A stretch of 64,000 nucleotides of DNA from the NCBI GenBank assembly GCA_905221605.1, contig CAJNDS010002516.1, positions 186,001-250,000 of the forward strand. Reading direction: 5' to 3'. Shown one piece after another: positions 45,901-58,307 of the stretch. Below the pieces are notes generated by a model. It saw nothing but the letters and a program-made list of their open reading frames with translations, ran no database searches and had not been told where the DNA came from. Each line of letters begins with the position of its first letter. Within the stretch, counting starts at the first letter, position 1. Both the position numbers and the translations under genes were made by a program. This stretch comes from Symbiodinium natans. Its lineage: Eukaryota; Sar; Dinophyceae; Suessiales; Symbiodiniaceae.

Positions 45901-46386
45901 TCTTTTTTGGTTCTTTCTTTCTTTTTTTAATAGTTACAGCTGCAGTACCTAATGTATTTCATACTTACATGCACCCCCACACACCAGACAAAAACGTAAC
46001 AACAAGTATTGGAGAGTGAATAGGGTTAATATCAGGATGCACAAACAGTAGGGTGTGATCAGCCCCAACTGATTTGCTCTCCACTGAACTTTACTCTCGC
46101 CCAGAGTCCTGTTGCGTGGGGGTGGGGGGGGGGGGGGGACGCGCTCCTTTTTTTCCAAGCAGCCATTGTTGAGACTGCAACAATGACTACCAGCTCTCAC
46201 ACTCTGCTGCCTTGAGCAGGTATCTCGCCTGCACTTCTTGCAAGGGCCGTCGATCTGACCACCACGATGCGCATGACATAACACCGAATGTTGCTTAGCA
46301 CTGGCTTAGGTGTATCTTGTCTGCTCGTCTAGAGTCAGGAACTGAATCAGCTGGCATCAAGCATCGCCGCCTCGGGAACTGAAGGA
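42956..46386. other. Gene-poor spacer with foldback element, AT microsatellites and G-runs
   Basis: Contains GT repeats near 43886-43900, the foldback at 44595-44783, TATACATATACATA repeats at 44878-44912, ATATATACATATATA at 45858-45893, and a G-run of about 16 at 46123-46138. No exon is supported. Confidence 0.5.
44595..44783. repeat. Foldback element with inverted arms of about 28 bp
   Basis: Left arm ACACCATGAAACCATTCAAC (44597 on, then CAATAGG) pairs with the reverse complement of 44756-44783, which reads ACACCACCTAACCATTCAAC then CGATAGG. A third, partial direct copy (TACACCACTAAACCGATAGG) sits at 44676-44695, and an inner ATCGTTCGGG/CCTGAACGAT pair adds to the stem. No coding inside. 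Confidence 0.7.
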
Positions 46387-46830
46387 TCACAGCGCATTGC
46401 TGCGCTGGCGTCCTCGAAGCCATGCTGAGAACATGATTGTGAAGGTTTTAGTGACAATTGGTCTGGACAATTGGTCCTTGTCTGTCTCTATCCGCCGCAT
46501 TTGCTCTGTCAGTCTCACTCCATGCTTCTGCCTCTGCGTCTGCTCTACCACGCTGCACCCCGGGTGCCGCTTGATCCTGTCCTCCTTGGCCTGCTCCCAC
46601 AACTCCAATTCCAGGTAAGCTTGCGCACGAGAAACATGCAGGTGCGCACCTTGCACGAAGGCGTCGACATGCGTCGACATTCTGTCCAGTTTAACGCAAG
46701 GGGGGCCCGGGTCAGCGCGCCTTAAATTCTTGTAATCATTGCAGTTCTGAGACGCCGCACGCAAAAACCCGAGTCCGGGAAAGTCATTGGCAGGCAGCGG
46801 CTGGAGACCCGTCACGGCCTTTTCAGGCAA
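46387..46830 (-). CDS. C-terminal exon(s) of an unidentified helical protein
   Basis: A minus frame of up to 147 codons ends at TGA 46387-46389. The part from about 46620 is convincing: YLELELWEQAKEDRIKRHPG, QKHGVRLTEQMRRIETDK and FTIMFSAWLRGRQRSNAL. It is a charged, helical C-terminus. The upstream part is less protein-like and an acceptor probably lies near 46620. Family not recognised. Confidence 0.5.
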   Translation of the reverse strand: MPEKAVTGLQPLPANDFPGLGFLRAASQNCNDYKNLRRADPGPPCVKLDRMSTHVDAFVQGAHLHVSRAQAYLELELWEQAKEDRIKRHPGCSVVEQTQRQKHGVRLTEQMRRIETDKDQLSRPIVTKTFTIMFSAWLRGRQRSNAL

Positions 46831-47321
46831 AAAGCAAGCAACCGGTTACCTCAGACTACCTCCTGGCTTCATGAAAAAACGACCCCTACGTGCCTTGGAA
46901 GCATGGTCCAGGACTGTCTTTGGGGCATAGCCACGCGCTACCTCAGAATCACACAGCAAACACAAATGACAAACAACATCCACCACATTCTTCACAGTGG
47001 TCAACGAGCCTTACTACACTCCAGAATTGCAACAGACACAGAATGTGCATGAGTGAGTGAGAGGATGAACCAGAAGAAGAAGGACTCCTTCATCTTTGAC
47101 TTGGCACGTAGGAACGTCCCGACTCCCTTACACGGAACCGGGCGACAAACCCTCAAGGGCCCGGCCTACACAGGAACTGAAACGAGTTGACGTTTCCCCA
47201 CATTTCCGAGCGGCTTCCGCTGCTTTCCGTCCCGCAGGGCTTGGCAAAGCCGACTGCCGAGCCCGGCCCGAGCATACCCTTCAACGAACTACGAAGCAAA
47301 AGACCTGGCCAAGCTGCTCAG

Positions 47322-47619
47322 CAGGAAATACCTTTCTCGTGTGAGGCGACAGGAGAAATGGAAGTCGGAGGTACAACTGGTAAGCGAAAGACGGTGGCCT
47401 TCCGGAGAAGAAGCATTGGATCCAACAGATATCCAGATTGAGAACATGACGCGGATTCCCGATGGGCTGTCCACATTGCTGGTCGGTTTCTCGCTGCTTG
47501 ATCTGGCTCTGTCATCGCCAAGGACAGAAGAAGCGTTGTGCCTAGAAATGTCTGCTTCTCATCCCAGCTGTGATTGTACAGTTAATCATGACCGTCATTC
47601 AGCAGGCAATGCTAAATAG
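47322..47619 (+). CDS. Coding-like plus-strand frame, unidentified
   Basis: Frame from about 47341 reads RRQEKWKSEVQLVSERRWPS, later ENMTRIPDGLSTLLVGFSLL and SPRTEEALCLEM, before a stop at 47619. The middle section is protein-like with a hydrophobic helix. No neighbours on this strand support it. Confidence 0.33.
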
Positions 47620-48037
47620 TCAAAGATTCTAGTTCCCGTTTGAGGGAACAGTTGGCTTAGAGTAAGGGCGAAAGGGGAAAGTGGGCGTGAGCCCGAGAGT
47701 GAGAGTGAGAGTGAGTGTACGTGTAAGCGCACGTGCATCTTAACACCAGCAACGCATGCTGGGGATGCAAGTGGCACGCAAGATCTGATCAGTGCACCTG
47801 AGTCGTGCTGGGAATCGCGCTTGTGTTGAATTGTTTATTAAGCAGATTGATCTCTTGTCTCAACTTTTGCAAATCATCCCTCAGCTCCATCACGCAAGAC
47901 AGAATCATTGACATAACAAAAGATGAACGCATTGCGCATACTCCAGTTTGATGGAACAGCGGCGTGTGTGTGTGTGTGTGTGTGCGCGCATGCACAACAT
48001 TGCACCACCAAGCATGCCCGTAGGTTGATTGAGAGCT

Positions 48038-48062
48038 CAGACAGAGAGAGAGAGAGAGAGAG

Positions 48063-48129
<67 letters not shown>

Positions 48130-48145
48130 AGAGAGAGAGAGAGAC
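48038..48145. repeat. (GA)n-(GAAA)n-(GA)n compound microsatellite
   Basis: GA repeats, about 18 units of GAAA, then GA repeats again. Confidence 0.97.
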
Positions 48146-50520
48146 CTACATAAATATTGGAGAAAAAGTCGGCGACACAAGTATAGGAGCAGATAGTTGC
48201 ATACATGTCAATACGCCCTGAAGGGCACCGCTACAGACCAGGCTGTGCCAAGTCCTGGTAAATACTCCTGAAAAAATCAAGAGAAGTGGGAGCGTGCCCC
48301 GGCAACATGTTCAAACCTAAGGGAACGTTGTGTCAGCCCTCTCCGAGGGTCGCGCCCTGTCCCTGCACTGGATGGCAAGTTCTGCCGCTGCTCCAAGCAC
48401 CTGGACTTGGAAACTCACAAGGCTGACAACGGTTGCGGGCTCTTGAGACACTCTGCCCTGGTTCCATGGCGCTTTACGCGGTCTACACAGGTGTTGCTGT
48501 CAAGTCCCACCTCGATGTGGTCAACGACCAAGGCTCCAGTCACCTGTCGGGTTCGGGCAGTGCTGTCGTCAGAAGCTGCTGTGACTGCAACATATCGCAA
48601 CAGACATGTAAAACGCGGCTCCATGTGCCAGTGCGCCATGGTGGTGTTAGCAGAAGTGGCGGGAGGGTTGGCGAGACAACAAGACTACATGACTACATGT
48701 CGGGCTGGTCTCAAGCCTGCTTCTCAAACTTGTGGAGAATGTCCGGCGCGCCGCCACTGACTATTTCTTCATGCAACCTGAAGATGCAGCAAGATGGCAC
48801 TGAGAAGCCGAGTTTGGGCTCGTGCTTCCGGGTGACCAGAACATCTCGACCAGAAAAAACTGCATGAGAGTATACTGTACAGTAGACTAATCACCAAGCC
48901 CAGTAGCTTTGAGAACTTCTTCGTATCTTCCACCACTCTGGGATAGTTCTGCTGGGCAAGGCTTGACCTTCCCAGGATCAAAGATCAGTTGACCGCGCAG
49001 TCTTGCAGTTCACGGACATCCCACATCGTCCAAACACACGTCGCTTCGACTTGCTTGCGAAACTGTGCACGTGATCAGCCGGACTTACAGCCTTCTTCGC
49101 TCGCCTTTGCCCCCATACTTTCCTCTTTCGCCCTTACCACCCCAATTCCCCAATCCCTCTTCTTCGGTGCCTGATTCGCTGCACCTGGCCCAGGCACAGC
49201 ATCTCAAGTTCACCGGGTTTGGCCGCTGCTGCCTCCGCGAGACCGGAACAAAAAACATGGCACGTAAAGGAAGGCATTGCAACTAATTACAACTGTTATC
49301 CACTTACAATTATAATATGTTAGTGCAATGAGCCGAGGCCGCGGGCCCGCATGAGTTTTGGGGAGCATTCTTTCGCTCACTCATGAACACATCCGACTAA
49401 CAGGGGCGGAGACCTTACGAATGCGAGGCACCGAAGAACTCGCCCGTTAGCCTCTTTCACTAGGACCACTAGGAGTGAACCTGTTGTGAAGGTAAGTAAC
49501 AGCCAGAATGGGAGAATGTGCCAGGCCACCTCTATTAACAGGACTTTTCACCCAAGAATCCGCAGCCTGATCCTCCTCCCGTGGGCTGGCGCCGCTGCAC
49601 CACCCGTTTATTTCTTGAAACGGGCACCCCCCCCCACATCCGGGAGTGGACCAAAATTGGGGGGTTTTCTGCCCCCTTCAAATTGCAGGTTGACCCCCCC
49701 CTCCCCCTACACCCCCCTTCCCCCCCTGCTAACATTGCTTACCCCCAGTAACCATGAACAAAGGCGGGGATTGCAACAAGCAGATGCGGAACTTCGCCTT
49801 AACACTCCCGGAAGCGCCATTCCCTCGGGAGAGGGGAGTGTTGTGAGGCGCAGTTTTTGGCTTAATGTATGTGAAGCGATTAAGGTTTATGAGTCAGGTT
49901 CGGGCATATCTGAAAACCTGAAGCGAAGAAGGCTTCGGGGTAAGGTCACATGTTAACCAGCCAATCACATGCAAAGCCTGACAAGGCAGCTTCTGAGGGG
50001 GGACCCTAAACCCCTAACCCCAACCCCCGAACCACACCACAGCGAGGCGGGACCACACCACAGACCGTGGAACCATGGCACGGGGTGCCATAGAGGCTCC
50101 GTGTCGCCCTGTCAATGGTATCCCCCCCCCACACCCCCCACACCCACCTAAGGCAACGCCTAAACCCTATACCCTCAACCCTAAAACCGTAAGCCCGAAT
50201 CCCAAAACCCTAAAACCCTAAACCGTAAACTTGCAACCCTATCACAAACGCTTATAAACCCTTAAAACCCTTCAGAACCCCACGCAAAAACCACAAAACC
50301 CCAGCCCTACACCCTTGGAGCCCAAAACTTAAACCACCCCCCTAATTATTTTTTTAATTTGCGCCCCACCCCCTTCCGATGAGGGGGATGCCTTACCTTG
50401 TAGGGGGGAGGGGGGGGTAAGATGGACACTTAGAGGCTATGCTGCACGTGCGTGGCTTGTAAACAAGTACTTTAGAGAGGAAATGCCCGCAGAATAGACG
50501 CAACGCATCCGCAGCATAGA
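48146..50520. other. No supported gene; degenerate telomere-type words at 50000-50330
   Basis: C-runs at 49627-49634, 49695-49730 and 50122-50150, and loose CCCTAAAC / ACCCTAAAA words at 50005-50030 and 50160-50330, far more degraded than the array at 20.9 kb. No coding motif. Confidence 0.5.
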
Positions 50521-50534
50521 CGCAATGCACCCTG

Positions 50535-50664
50535 AGCATGGCGCGGAGGGTGCAGAGGGTGCGGAGGGTGCGGAGGGCGCGGAGGGCGCGGAGGGCGCGG
50601 AGGGCGCGGAGGGCGCGGAGGGCGCGGAGGGCGCGGAGGGCGCAGAGGGCGCGGAGGGCGCGCC
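50535..50664. repeat. 9-bp minisatellite (GAGGGCGCG)n
   Basis: About fourteen units of GCGGAGGGC with GTGCAGAGG variants at the left. It opens frames of Ala-Glu-Gly, Arg-Arg-Ala or Pro-Ser-Ala repeats that I treat as artefacts. Confidence 0.95.
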
Positions 50665-53390
50665 CCCACCTTGTCCTCGCCCTCTCGCGTCCGTCAACCG
50701 CACATCCATGCCATCCATGCAAGGTCCACGCCTCCCCGCCCCTCTCCCAGCAACATGTTCCGACCCCCCCTCCCTTGACCATGTCGTCTCCTTGTCGTCT
50801 CCGTGGCCTCCGTCAAAATTCATTCCGTCCGACCCTCCTCCGTTGACCGTCTCCTCTTCGTGGCCTCTTTCGTCAGACAGCGATCCGATAGCACGACTTC
50901 CGCGTTGAAGCGCCAAACGAGAACCCAATCCCAATGCAAGAACACAAAGAGCACGCGCAGAATAGACGTTAAGCGTCCAAGGCACGGAGGGGGGGGAGGG
51001 GTGGGGGACGGGGTTTAAGATACAAGCCTTGAATCTTTAAGTCCAAGTGGGGTCACAGTATTTGTATTTCACTATCCAGAGGGCGAGAGTTTAGGGTTTA
51101 AGATGTCTAGAGGGTGAGGGTTTAAGATTTACAAAGCCAGAGGGTGAGAGTTTGAGATGCCCCCAAGTTTTACTCTTGATTCTTTAAACCGACGTGGTCT
51201 AGGCATCCTTTTATTCGCCTCGGCTTCCAGCCGAGAAGCTTCCCCGCTTCTCACCAACCCAAGACTTTCTGTACACCCAAGCCCCCTCAAAAACTGGTTT
51301 TTGTCAGACTTTCTGCACTCTGGCACCTGTTCTGGGACCCCCTGAGACGCCTGGACCTTAAAGAATTACAGAACTATCGCAAACATGGCAACATCACAGC
51401 CTTGACACATCTTAAAAAATGGACTGTTGCGAGGCTCTAAACGAATGCAACAACTTTACTTCGTATAGAACACGATAAACCAACCCCAAAACTCCGACAA
51501 TTGTCTGTCCTTTGGACGGCTTCCTCAGCACGCTGAAGCTTACGATATTTCATCGAGAGGCTGCGCAGTTGTTGCTTACACAGCTTTGAAGGCGGGGAAA
51601 CACAAAAACGTCGGCGTTATCCAAAGTCGGTGTTATCCCCCACTCACCCCCATCCTCTTCGGCAATCGCGACTCCCGCCGAGACAGGTCGCGCAGCGTTG
51701 GAAATACGTGTCTAATCGTGTCTATATACTTCTGTGCTTGTAGAACTGTAGAACTACAAGAAGTTGCAGCCCTGGCCCGCTGGCCTGGAAATCAAGGCGG
51801 CCGCCTCTGCCTTCGCTCAACCGCTCCTCCATGCCGCCTCGGGGGCTGCTATCGCTCCCGGCACTGCACATACGGCTGTGCAGATCATGGGCCGCCATCC
51901 TAAAATCAATTCTCTGCTACACCGAGTCAAGGTGCGGCTGCATTGCTCAGCGCGCTCAAAGGACCCAGATGCATCCCCTTGTCGAAGGAGAGCCTGTCAG
52001 TCCAAAGCCAATCGGAGGAACTGCAGCTGCTGCTGCTGCTGTGCACCAGTTGCTTCTGCATCTGCTGTCACTGCCTGGACCAACATGGTTCCTTTGGGAA
52101 GATGCTCGGGTAGCATACACATGAACGTCATTTCTGGGCCCAAAGGGGTCCTATGGATGGGAGCATCATGATCTGGTCGTATGGACGGAATCATCTGATC
52201 TGGATTCTCTGGCACATGGATGCTGTGTATTGGCATGAGTATCTCGGCCTGTCACATGGTTGCTCTGCTGGCATTGTGGCAACATCAGAGATGGTCTGGT
52301 ACCACAGATGCTCTGGTAGCACAATTCTGCCTCGGAGTCGCTCAAGAGTTGAAGGTTAATATCCTGCAGGCTGCAATCAAAAGTGAGAAGTTCATGTCGT
52401 CTGGTGTCTACATTGCATTGAAACCTATGGCGTCTCCAGTGTCCTCTACGGAGGAGTACGTCCAGTTTCCAAACCTGCGGTGCAAGCATTTTTCACCATG
52501 GTGCTTCAGCCACCGACAACCAGGAAAAACTTTTTGAATCGAAGCGCAACGTCTCGCCGTCCTACAACACAAGCTGACGCTGCTCCAGCTCGCACGCATG
52601 TTGCTTCTTGCGCCTCTCATCCCGGGAGTCGTCGCAGCACCAGCCATCCTTCTTCAAAATCCGCACAAAAACACATCCATTAGATCCCAGACTGTCATTT
52701 TAGCCCCAGCGCAGCTGTGTCACACGCCCTGCCCCAAGAGAATTCGGGAACATGCAAAGAAACCTCACCGTCAAAAAAATTGCTGAAGACCCATCCCCAG
52801 CTGCCTGTCCAAGTGAGAAGACAGAGTCTTAAAGTCAAACGCGGCCTGGCCGACTAGGGTGCTCGTCTGGCCACACGTTTGGGCCTGACGAAATGGACGT
52901 AAAGGCCGCAAAGGCTCTTGCTTCAGTGGTCTGTGCTCCATGCTCTCAATTGCTCTCACAACTGCATAGCCAAGCTCAGAGGATGCGGCAACAGAAGGGG
53001 GCCCGCATATGACGCAGGCGGCGCTGTCCCGGCCCTCACAGAGCCAGCACACGCTGCCGGTGCCTGTATGAATGCCCAAGCACTCTGAAACATCATCACC
53101 TCAGCGACGGGTAGCAAAGGAAGAAGTGCACTCGAGCCTGCCGTGCAAGCATCATCCATTGAGCACAGTCAGAGCGTGTTTGGTTTGTTCTACACCGCTG
53201 CATGCCTGCTGTTCTGATGCTTGGACTCTCTCATTGCGCAACCGCGGAGTTGCCTGCATGGGTTTAAAGGTAGGCTGTGGTCTGATTGGGCGTTAGGATT
53301 CCATGATCTGAGCCGACCGAGTTCAGTTGACAGCAAGTCGTGGGGCAACTTCCTCTTCTACTGTCTTCATGCGACTGGGGCGAGCAGGTG
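50665..53390. other. No firmly supported gene
   Basis: Near 51040-51150 a GAGGGTTTAAGAT-type phrase repeats three times about 36-40 bp apart. A plus stretch at 51785-51925 (AAASAFAQPLLHAASGAA) is Ala-rich and may be an exon. CTG repeats occur at 52024-52040. Confidence 0.4.
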
Positions 53391-54226
53391 CTATACAGGC
53401 CAGTGTGTCGGGCTTTCTCGGGCGACCTGCTTCTGGCACTCGCCACCAATCCTCTGAACAACCCTCCCCGCGCACTCCCGACGGTACCAGACCGCAAAAC
53501 CCTCAGAGCAGGTGTAAATTCGGGGTCGGTATGTTCCGGCAAGCAAACTGCCGACTGCCAACCAATTCAACTGATGAAGGGTTGGCAGGTTGGCAAGCCC
53601 TCGTTTTCTAGCGCACGCTTGAAAAGCGTGGAGGATTTCCATGAAGTCCTGACCAAGGCCCGCCAAGCAGAAGGCATCTTTGACCTGCAGCCTGTTGGCG
53701 GGCAAGGCTCATCGCCCTGAGCGTCATGGTGCCTTAGCCGCCTCGTTCCCAAAGATCATTGACGAGGTCTTCGGCTCGTTCAACCACGTCTTCACGTAGA
53801 CCTCCTCAACCCAGCTGTGCAGGACTTCATCCGCTCTCATCTCTTCAAGAACCCGTAGGCCATTCAGTAGGACCTGTTACCAGCTTTGTACGTTTGAGGA
53901 ATGGGACAACATGGACTTATCTGAGCATGCCGGACATGCCACATGCAAAAAGGCGCTCACATCATCTCACATCTTGGAGCTCTGGCCTTGAGGGTTGTCC
54001 TCAGGGTACTTTTCCCACCGACATCATCGGCAATCCTGCTGTCGAAACGATCCTGAATTGTTGCCCACTCCTTGGTGCTGCACATCTTCAGGCAGTTCGG
54101 GATGGAGGCCACCATGTACTGCATGTTCTCCAAGGCCGTGAGCACCAACCCAGTTTTCAGGATCTTTTCGTCTAGGAGGGGTCCGCCCAAAGAATGATAC
54201 GTCTCGACGAAGAGCTTCAAGTACTC
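53391..54226 (-). CDS. Unidentified protein, three exons (partial)
   Basis: Exons 54226-54023 (68 codons: EYLKLFVETYHSLGG, LVLTALENMQYMVASIPNCL, TIQDRFDSRIADD), 53873-53733 (47 codons: VLLNGLRVLEEMRADEVLHS, then KTWLNEPKTSSMIFGNEA) and 53684 onward (VKDAFCLAGLGQDFMEILHA). All junctions are phase 0. The first intron, 54022-53874, is GT-AG; the second, 53732-53685, is only 48 bp and GC-AG. The last frame could run to TAG at 53391-53393, but its second half is less protein-like, so a donor may come earlier. The protein is alpha-helical with no family I recognise. The upstream start is missing. Confidence 0.68.
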
Positions 54227-54380
54227 CTGCGAAGTGCTTGCGGCCAGATTCTAGATACTGCTAGCACCAGCAACCAACTTTGACATCATTTGAGAAAGTG
54301 GTACGAGATAGCGTTTCCGAGTCGAGTCATTGTACAAGCATCCTCGCCCAAATTTCTAAGTGAGGTGAACAATATTCTGG

Positions 54381-54473
54381 TTTCCGAAATTGGGGTACCT
54401 TATTGGGTCCTTTTTCTCGTAGGGAATCCTACCACTTGCGGTTTATCTTAGGGGTCCCCCCTATTTTCAAAAA
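54381..54473. repeat. Dispersed repeat, copy 2
   Basis: Collinear with 8600-8690: TTTCCGAAA, GGGGTACCTT, TTGGGTCC, AGGGAATCCTA, GGGGTCCC, ATTTTC. Ends in an A-run (54470-54477), which might mark a retroposed 3' end. Confidence 0.6.
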
Positions 54474-54891
54474 AAAATAAACGCACATATGACTGACGCA
54501 CTTCGCTCGACCAAGATTGTTCAGTGTGAAACCCATATTCTACATGCCAGCGACAGTCTAGCCAAGAGAGGCCGAACACTGTGCCCATGTAGGCCCAGGC
54601 TGGGGAGCAGGAGGAGGATCCCAGACATTGTGCCCATGTGCCCGCTTCGAACCGGAAATTGGCCGTGTGGAACCTCCTTAACGCCCTTAGGCCTCCAAGC
54701 TCTCGGTCATCAGGTCAAACTCAGCACAGTTGAAACCCCACCAAATCCGGTGGTGCAGTGGGTTGGCGCCGAAACCTGGAGTGCTGAACTAAGATACTGG
54801 TACCCCAAACCCCCAAAACCCTGACTCCCAAAAAAGAACTGCCTTTCAGTAGCTGGATTGGTTTCCAAGTCCCTGGTCACGCGCTCGGTGT

Positions 54892-55078
54892 GCACACACA
54901 CACACACTCACAGACACGCACACACACCCGCGCACGCGCGCACGCATGCACGCACGCACTCGCTCGCGCGCACACGCGCGCACGCGCGTAAGCGCGCACG
55001 CACCCTCGCACGCCCGCACCCTCGCACGCCCCCACTCGCTCGCCCCCACTCGCTCGCCCCCCCCCCCCCCCCCCCCCA
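54892..55078. repeat. (CA)n / CGCACG-rich repeat ending in a poly-C run
   Basis: CA and GCGCAC/CGCACGCA repeats, then CCCCACTCGCTCG units and about 20 C at 55058-55077. Confidence 0.95.
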
Positions 55079-55318
55079 TTCTGGGGACTCAGGCGCTCCT
55101 GCCCGGCCTGCGGTTGTGCTGCGACGGGGGGTGCACTGGGGATGAAGCAAAGGCAAACAAAGGGAAATGGTCCGAACTACGCTACTGCGTCCTGCATTGC
55201 TTCTGGAGTGCATGTTTCTTTGTGCGCGTGCAAGCTTGTACATAGACGCGATTTCTAACGGACGCAGACAACAAAACTCCCCCAACAGCCACAGTCCCTT
55301 TGTATCCAACTGTGAGAC

Positions 55319-56136
55319 CTCCGAGATCGAAAATGCCACAGTCCAGAACATCCTTGTCATCTCGCCAGAAATACGCATTGTCAACGTTCAGGTTTTGATG
55401 GCCGAGTGCCACGTAATCTATGTCCTGGAGCTTCCAGTACATTAACTCCTTTTGGTACGCGTTGGCCAACATCATGGTGTTGAAAAACTTCTCTTGAAAG
55501 GCCTGGGTTGTGACATAGTCAGGATAAAGAACCTTGGCCGTCTCTGAAAAAAACTTGGTCGCCACTCGAAGCTGGCCAGCAACCACCTGGGGTGGGGCCC
55601 CAGAGGCACTGTCAGGCTGTATAGGGTGCCATGCGATGTTGTTGAACATCAGGTTCTGCTGCAAAAAGTCCTCGGTGCCCATCTTCCCCGTCTTATGAGC
55701 TGCCGCGATTCGGGCGTGCACCTGCATCAGTAGTCTGTAGTGATCCTTGTCAGTTCCTTCCATCTCATAGTCCTTGCACTTCACGTAAGGCCCCTCAATT
55801 TCAAACGGCTTCAGCGGGGGCATGCCAGTGAACGGTACTCGCTCAGTGATGAGGATAAAATTTGAAGACTCGTTGCTGATATCTCCGAAGTAGAATTTGG
55901 GAGTCTTGACAGGCATGGATGCTTCCAGCAGACGATAAGCATTGATCTCGTAAAAATCCATGGGCTGCTTGTTCACTGAACTGCTCAGGCGATCGTTGCT
56001 CGTGGCACCGGACAGTGGAAACGGGATCTTTGCAAACAGCTTAGTGTGGAGGTCCGGCGTCTGCCACTTGTACCTGCAGAGTCTTGTCAGGGGCAGGGTG
56101 ACGTTGTGTTTCACTTTGTCCAAACGAACGAGTTTC
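55319..56136 (-). CDS. APH/choline-kinase-like phosphotransferase, one large exon (partial)
   Basis: A 272-codon exon runs from an acceptor at 56137 (CTCCTGCAG) to a GT donor at 55318. Family features are the N-lobe start (TRLCRYKWQTPDLHTKLFAK), FYFGDISNESSNFILITERV for the lobe hinge, a helical middle with HARIAAAHKTGK, a catalytic-loop-like LGHQNLNVDNAYFWRD, and GIFDLGG as the metal-binding Asp segment, where the donor cuts. In most APH-type kinases the catalytic loop is HxD; here it reads H-Q-N, so the usual Asp is Asn, and activity cannot be assumed. Substrate unknown. Upstream and downstream exons were not found. ATG at 56123 is inside the exon, not necessarily the start. Confidence 0.7.
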
Positions 56137-56577
56137 CTGCAGGAGATTTTGCAAAATCAACAACTAGTCAACCGCCATCAGTTCCGCTACTGTTGCAGAA
56201 ACGGAGAAGCAGTTGGCTGCTGGCCATACCCTTTTAGGAGCAAGAGTGCATTTGCAAGGCAATCTGAGTGGCGCGCCTGACCTCGAAGAAAAACCTGCGA
56301 TGAAGGTGTATCAGGCGTAAGCGGCAGAACACGAACCTGTAGCTAGAGCAAACGGTGCTTTCATGAAAACATCCTAGGATTCCCAGTGACAAGGAGCTTG
56401 CCAGCATTGTTTCCGGCTGTGACCTGCAATCGAACTCAGCCCATTGGATCTTCCACAAGATTTACACCCTGATGCACTGAAGACAGTGAGCAGTGCGGCA
56501 ACCACTTTGCACTGCACTGCACCTGTACAAAATACGCACAAACCACGCAAAGCACCTGCACAGCACGATCCACAGAA

Positions 56578-56700
56578 CCCGTACAGCACCCCGCACAGCA
56601 CCCCGCACAGCACCCCGCACAGCACCCCGCACAGCACCCCGCACAGCACCCGCACAGCACCGCGCACGGCACCCGCACGGCACCCGCACGGCCGCACGGC
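56578..56700. repeat. 12-bp repeat (ACAGCACCCCGC)n grading to CGGCACCCGCA
   Basis: About ten units; it creates long Cys/Ala/Gly or Pro/Thr-rich frames on both strands. Confidence 0.93.
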
Positions 56701-58307
56701 ACCCACACGGCACCTGCACGGCACCCGCTATTGCAGAGTCAGAACCGCACCTGAACCGAGCAAACAAGCCCGCAAACAAGTGCCACCCGATCAAACTGCC
56801 GACAACACGACCCCCTGTCAAAGGCCGCAAGCATGTTTGGACCATAAGGGAGATAAGGAGTGTCAATCTATGGGGAGTTGCAGTCGCAGGCCGTGCTCCC
56901 TGCGCCTTGACCTTCTTCTCCAGAATCAGCTCAACCACGGCATTGCCCTCCTGCAAAGTTCCAGCTGCATGAAAGGCCTCCCGGATGCTCTCTCCACAAC
57001 ACGTGCACACGACCCAACCACAACACCCCTGTTTGCAGCTGCCTTCAACCGCCGGCTGCACTACTGCGCTCGCGCCTTGGTCAACCATTGGGGCCCCATC
57101 TTCTCCAGGGTCTCCTCAGACCTGTGCACTGGTTTGTCTAATGATGCTCTCTCTGTGTTGCAGGAGCAGAATCTTGCCAGCGCGAAGTCTTATCAGATGT
57201 CTCAGTGCTGTGCCAGGGAAACTCCAAGTGGTAGATCATGCCCTTGCACATCTTTTCATGGTTGCGCTGGACCTCCATTCACATCGGAGCAAGTCACAAA
57301 CACGACATGGAGGCCAGAGCAGTCCACCAAATTTTTCGTTTCCCCCTCATGAACCATCATTGGCTTTTGGCACTTCATGGATGGGTGTGTGTGTGTGTGC
57401 CTTTTCACCTAGTTACCTAGTTAGGAATATGTAGCAGGCTGGGGGCCGATGTGGCCTTGTCGTGGCCAATCGTCTGCCAGGCAATGACTGGCCTGGCAAG
57501 GGCATGGCAAAGGGCCAAGCGGACAAGCGCGTTAAAAATCTTCGACAAGAAGCCACTCGCGAAGGAACGGAAAGCAGCACGCCACAGTACAAGTAGCACG
57601 GCAGGAACAATTCGGCAATGCCATGCCACAGGGTCAAGGAAACCACAATGTGGGACCGGTGCCCAAACTGTGGACAATACATGACACCACTGCCGCTGAG
57701 CAGAGTCCATTTCACAACGAGGGCACCTCGCAATCTCCTTGTGACAACGCTGTCGGATGCGCTCCTGCAATGAGCTCAGGACGTGAGGTTTGCGCTGCCG
57801 AGCGAACAACAACCAGCCAAACATCAGAGACAACGAGTGTGACCTGCAACAAACCAAGGCGAACGACTTCAAAGACAAGATTTGGTATCTGCATAAGTTC
57901 TGCATCAGTGTCTTCGACAGACAGCAATAATGTAATTTGAAAGTCCTTCGTCCGAGTCTGGAACACCCACAGCCGCAGGAGCGAGTCTAAACTACACCGA
58001 CGAGAGAGTGCGTTTCATGAGATGGACATGGCCGTTGGCCTGCATGATGCCAGCCATTTACCCCACTGCAGGCCTCTTCTATATATAGCTTGGCCATAGC
58101 CCCAAAACTTTGGTGCCGTCATTCCCTTTCCTCCGCAGAAGAAGCACTCGCGGCTTGAATCGCCTTCAGCTCCTCCATCCGCTCCTGATGAAAAGATTGC
58201 AGAACACCAGAAGGCTTGAGATGTGGGGTAAGCTGGGATGACGCGCCGTCGCATGACTACAGACTTTCACTCCTTCGTGTGGGAACAGAGCCACCCCCTA
58301 AACCCCG
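56701..58307. other. Unassigned; long open frames on both strands, none recognisable
   Basis: A plus frame (56444-57352) includes HDPTTTPLFAAAFNRRLHYC, faintly ankyrin-like; minus frames 56462-57088 and 57417-57905 overlap it. The last has CPRC and a hydrophobic tail and could be a decayed element. I cannot choose a strand. Confidence 0.35.

Noticed and set aside
50437-50985. Ala-Glu-Gly / Pro-Ser-Ala repeat proteins
   Set aside because: Products of the 9-bp GAGGGCGCG minisatellite, open in every frame.
56462-57088. Cys/Gly-rich 208-codon minus frame
   Set aside because: Its second half is the ACAGCACCCCGC repeat; the first half competes with an equally open plus frame.
57417-57905. 162-codon minus frame with CPRC, possible reverse transcriptase C-terminal zinc motif
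   Set aside because: The expected His/Cys spacing is absent and no RT motifs lie nearby; left unassigned.
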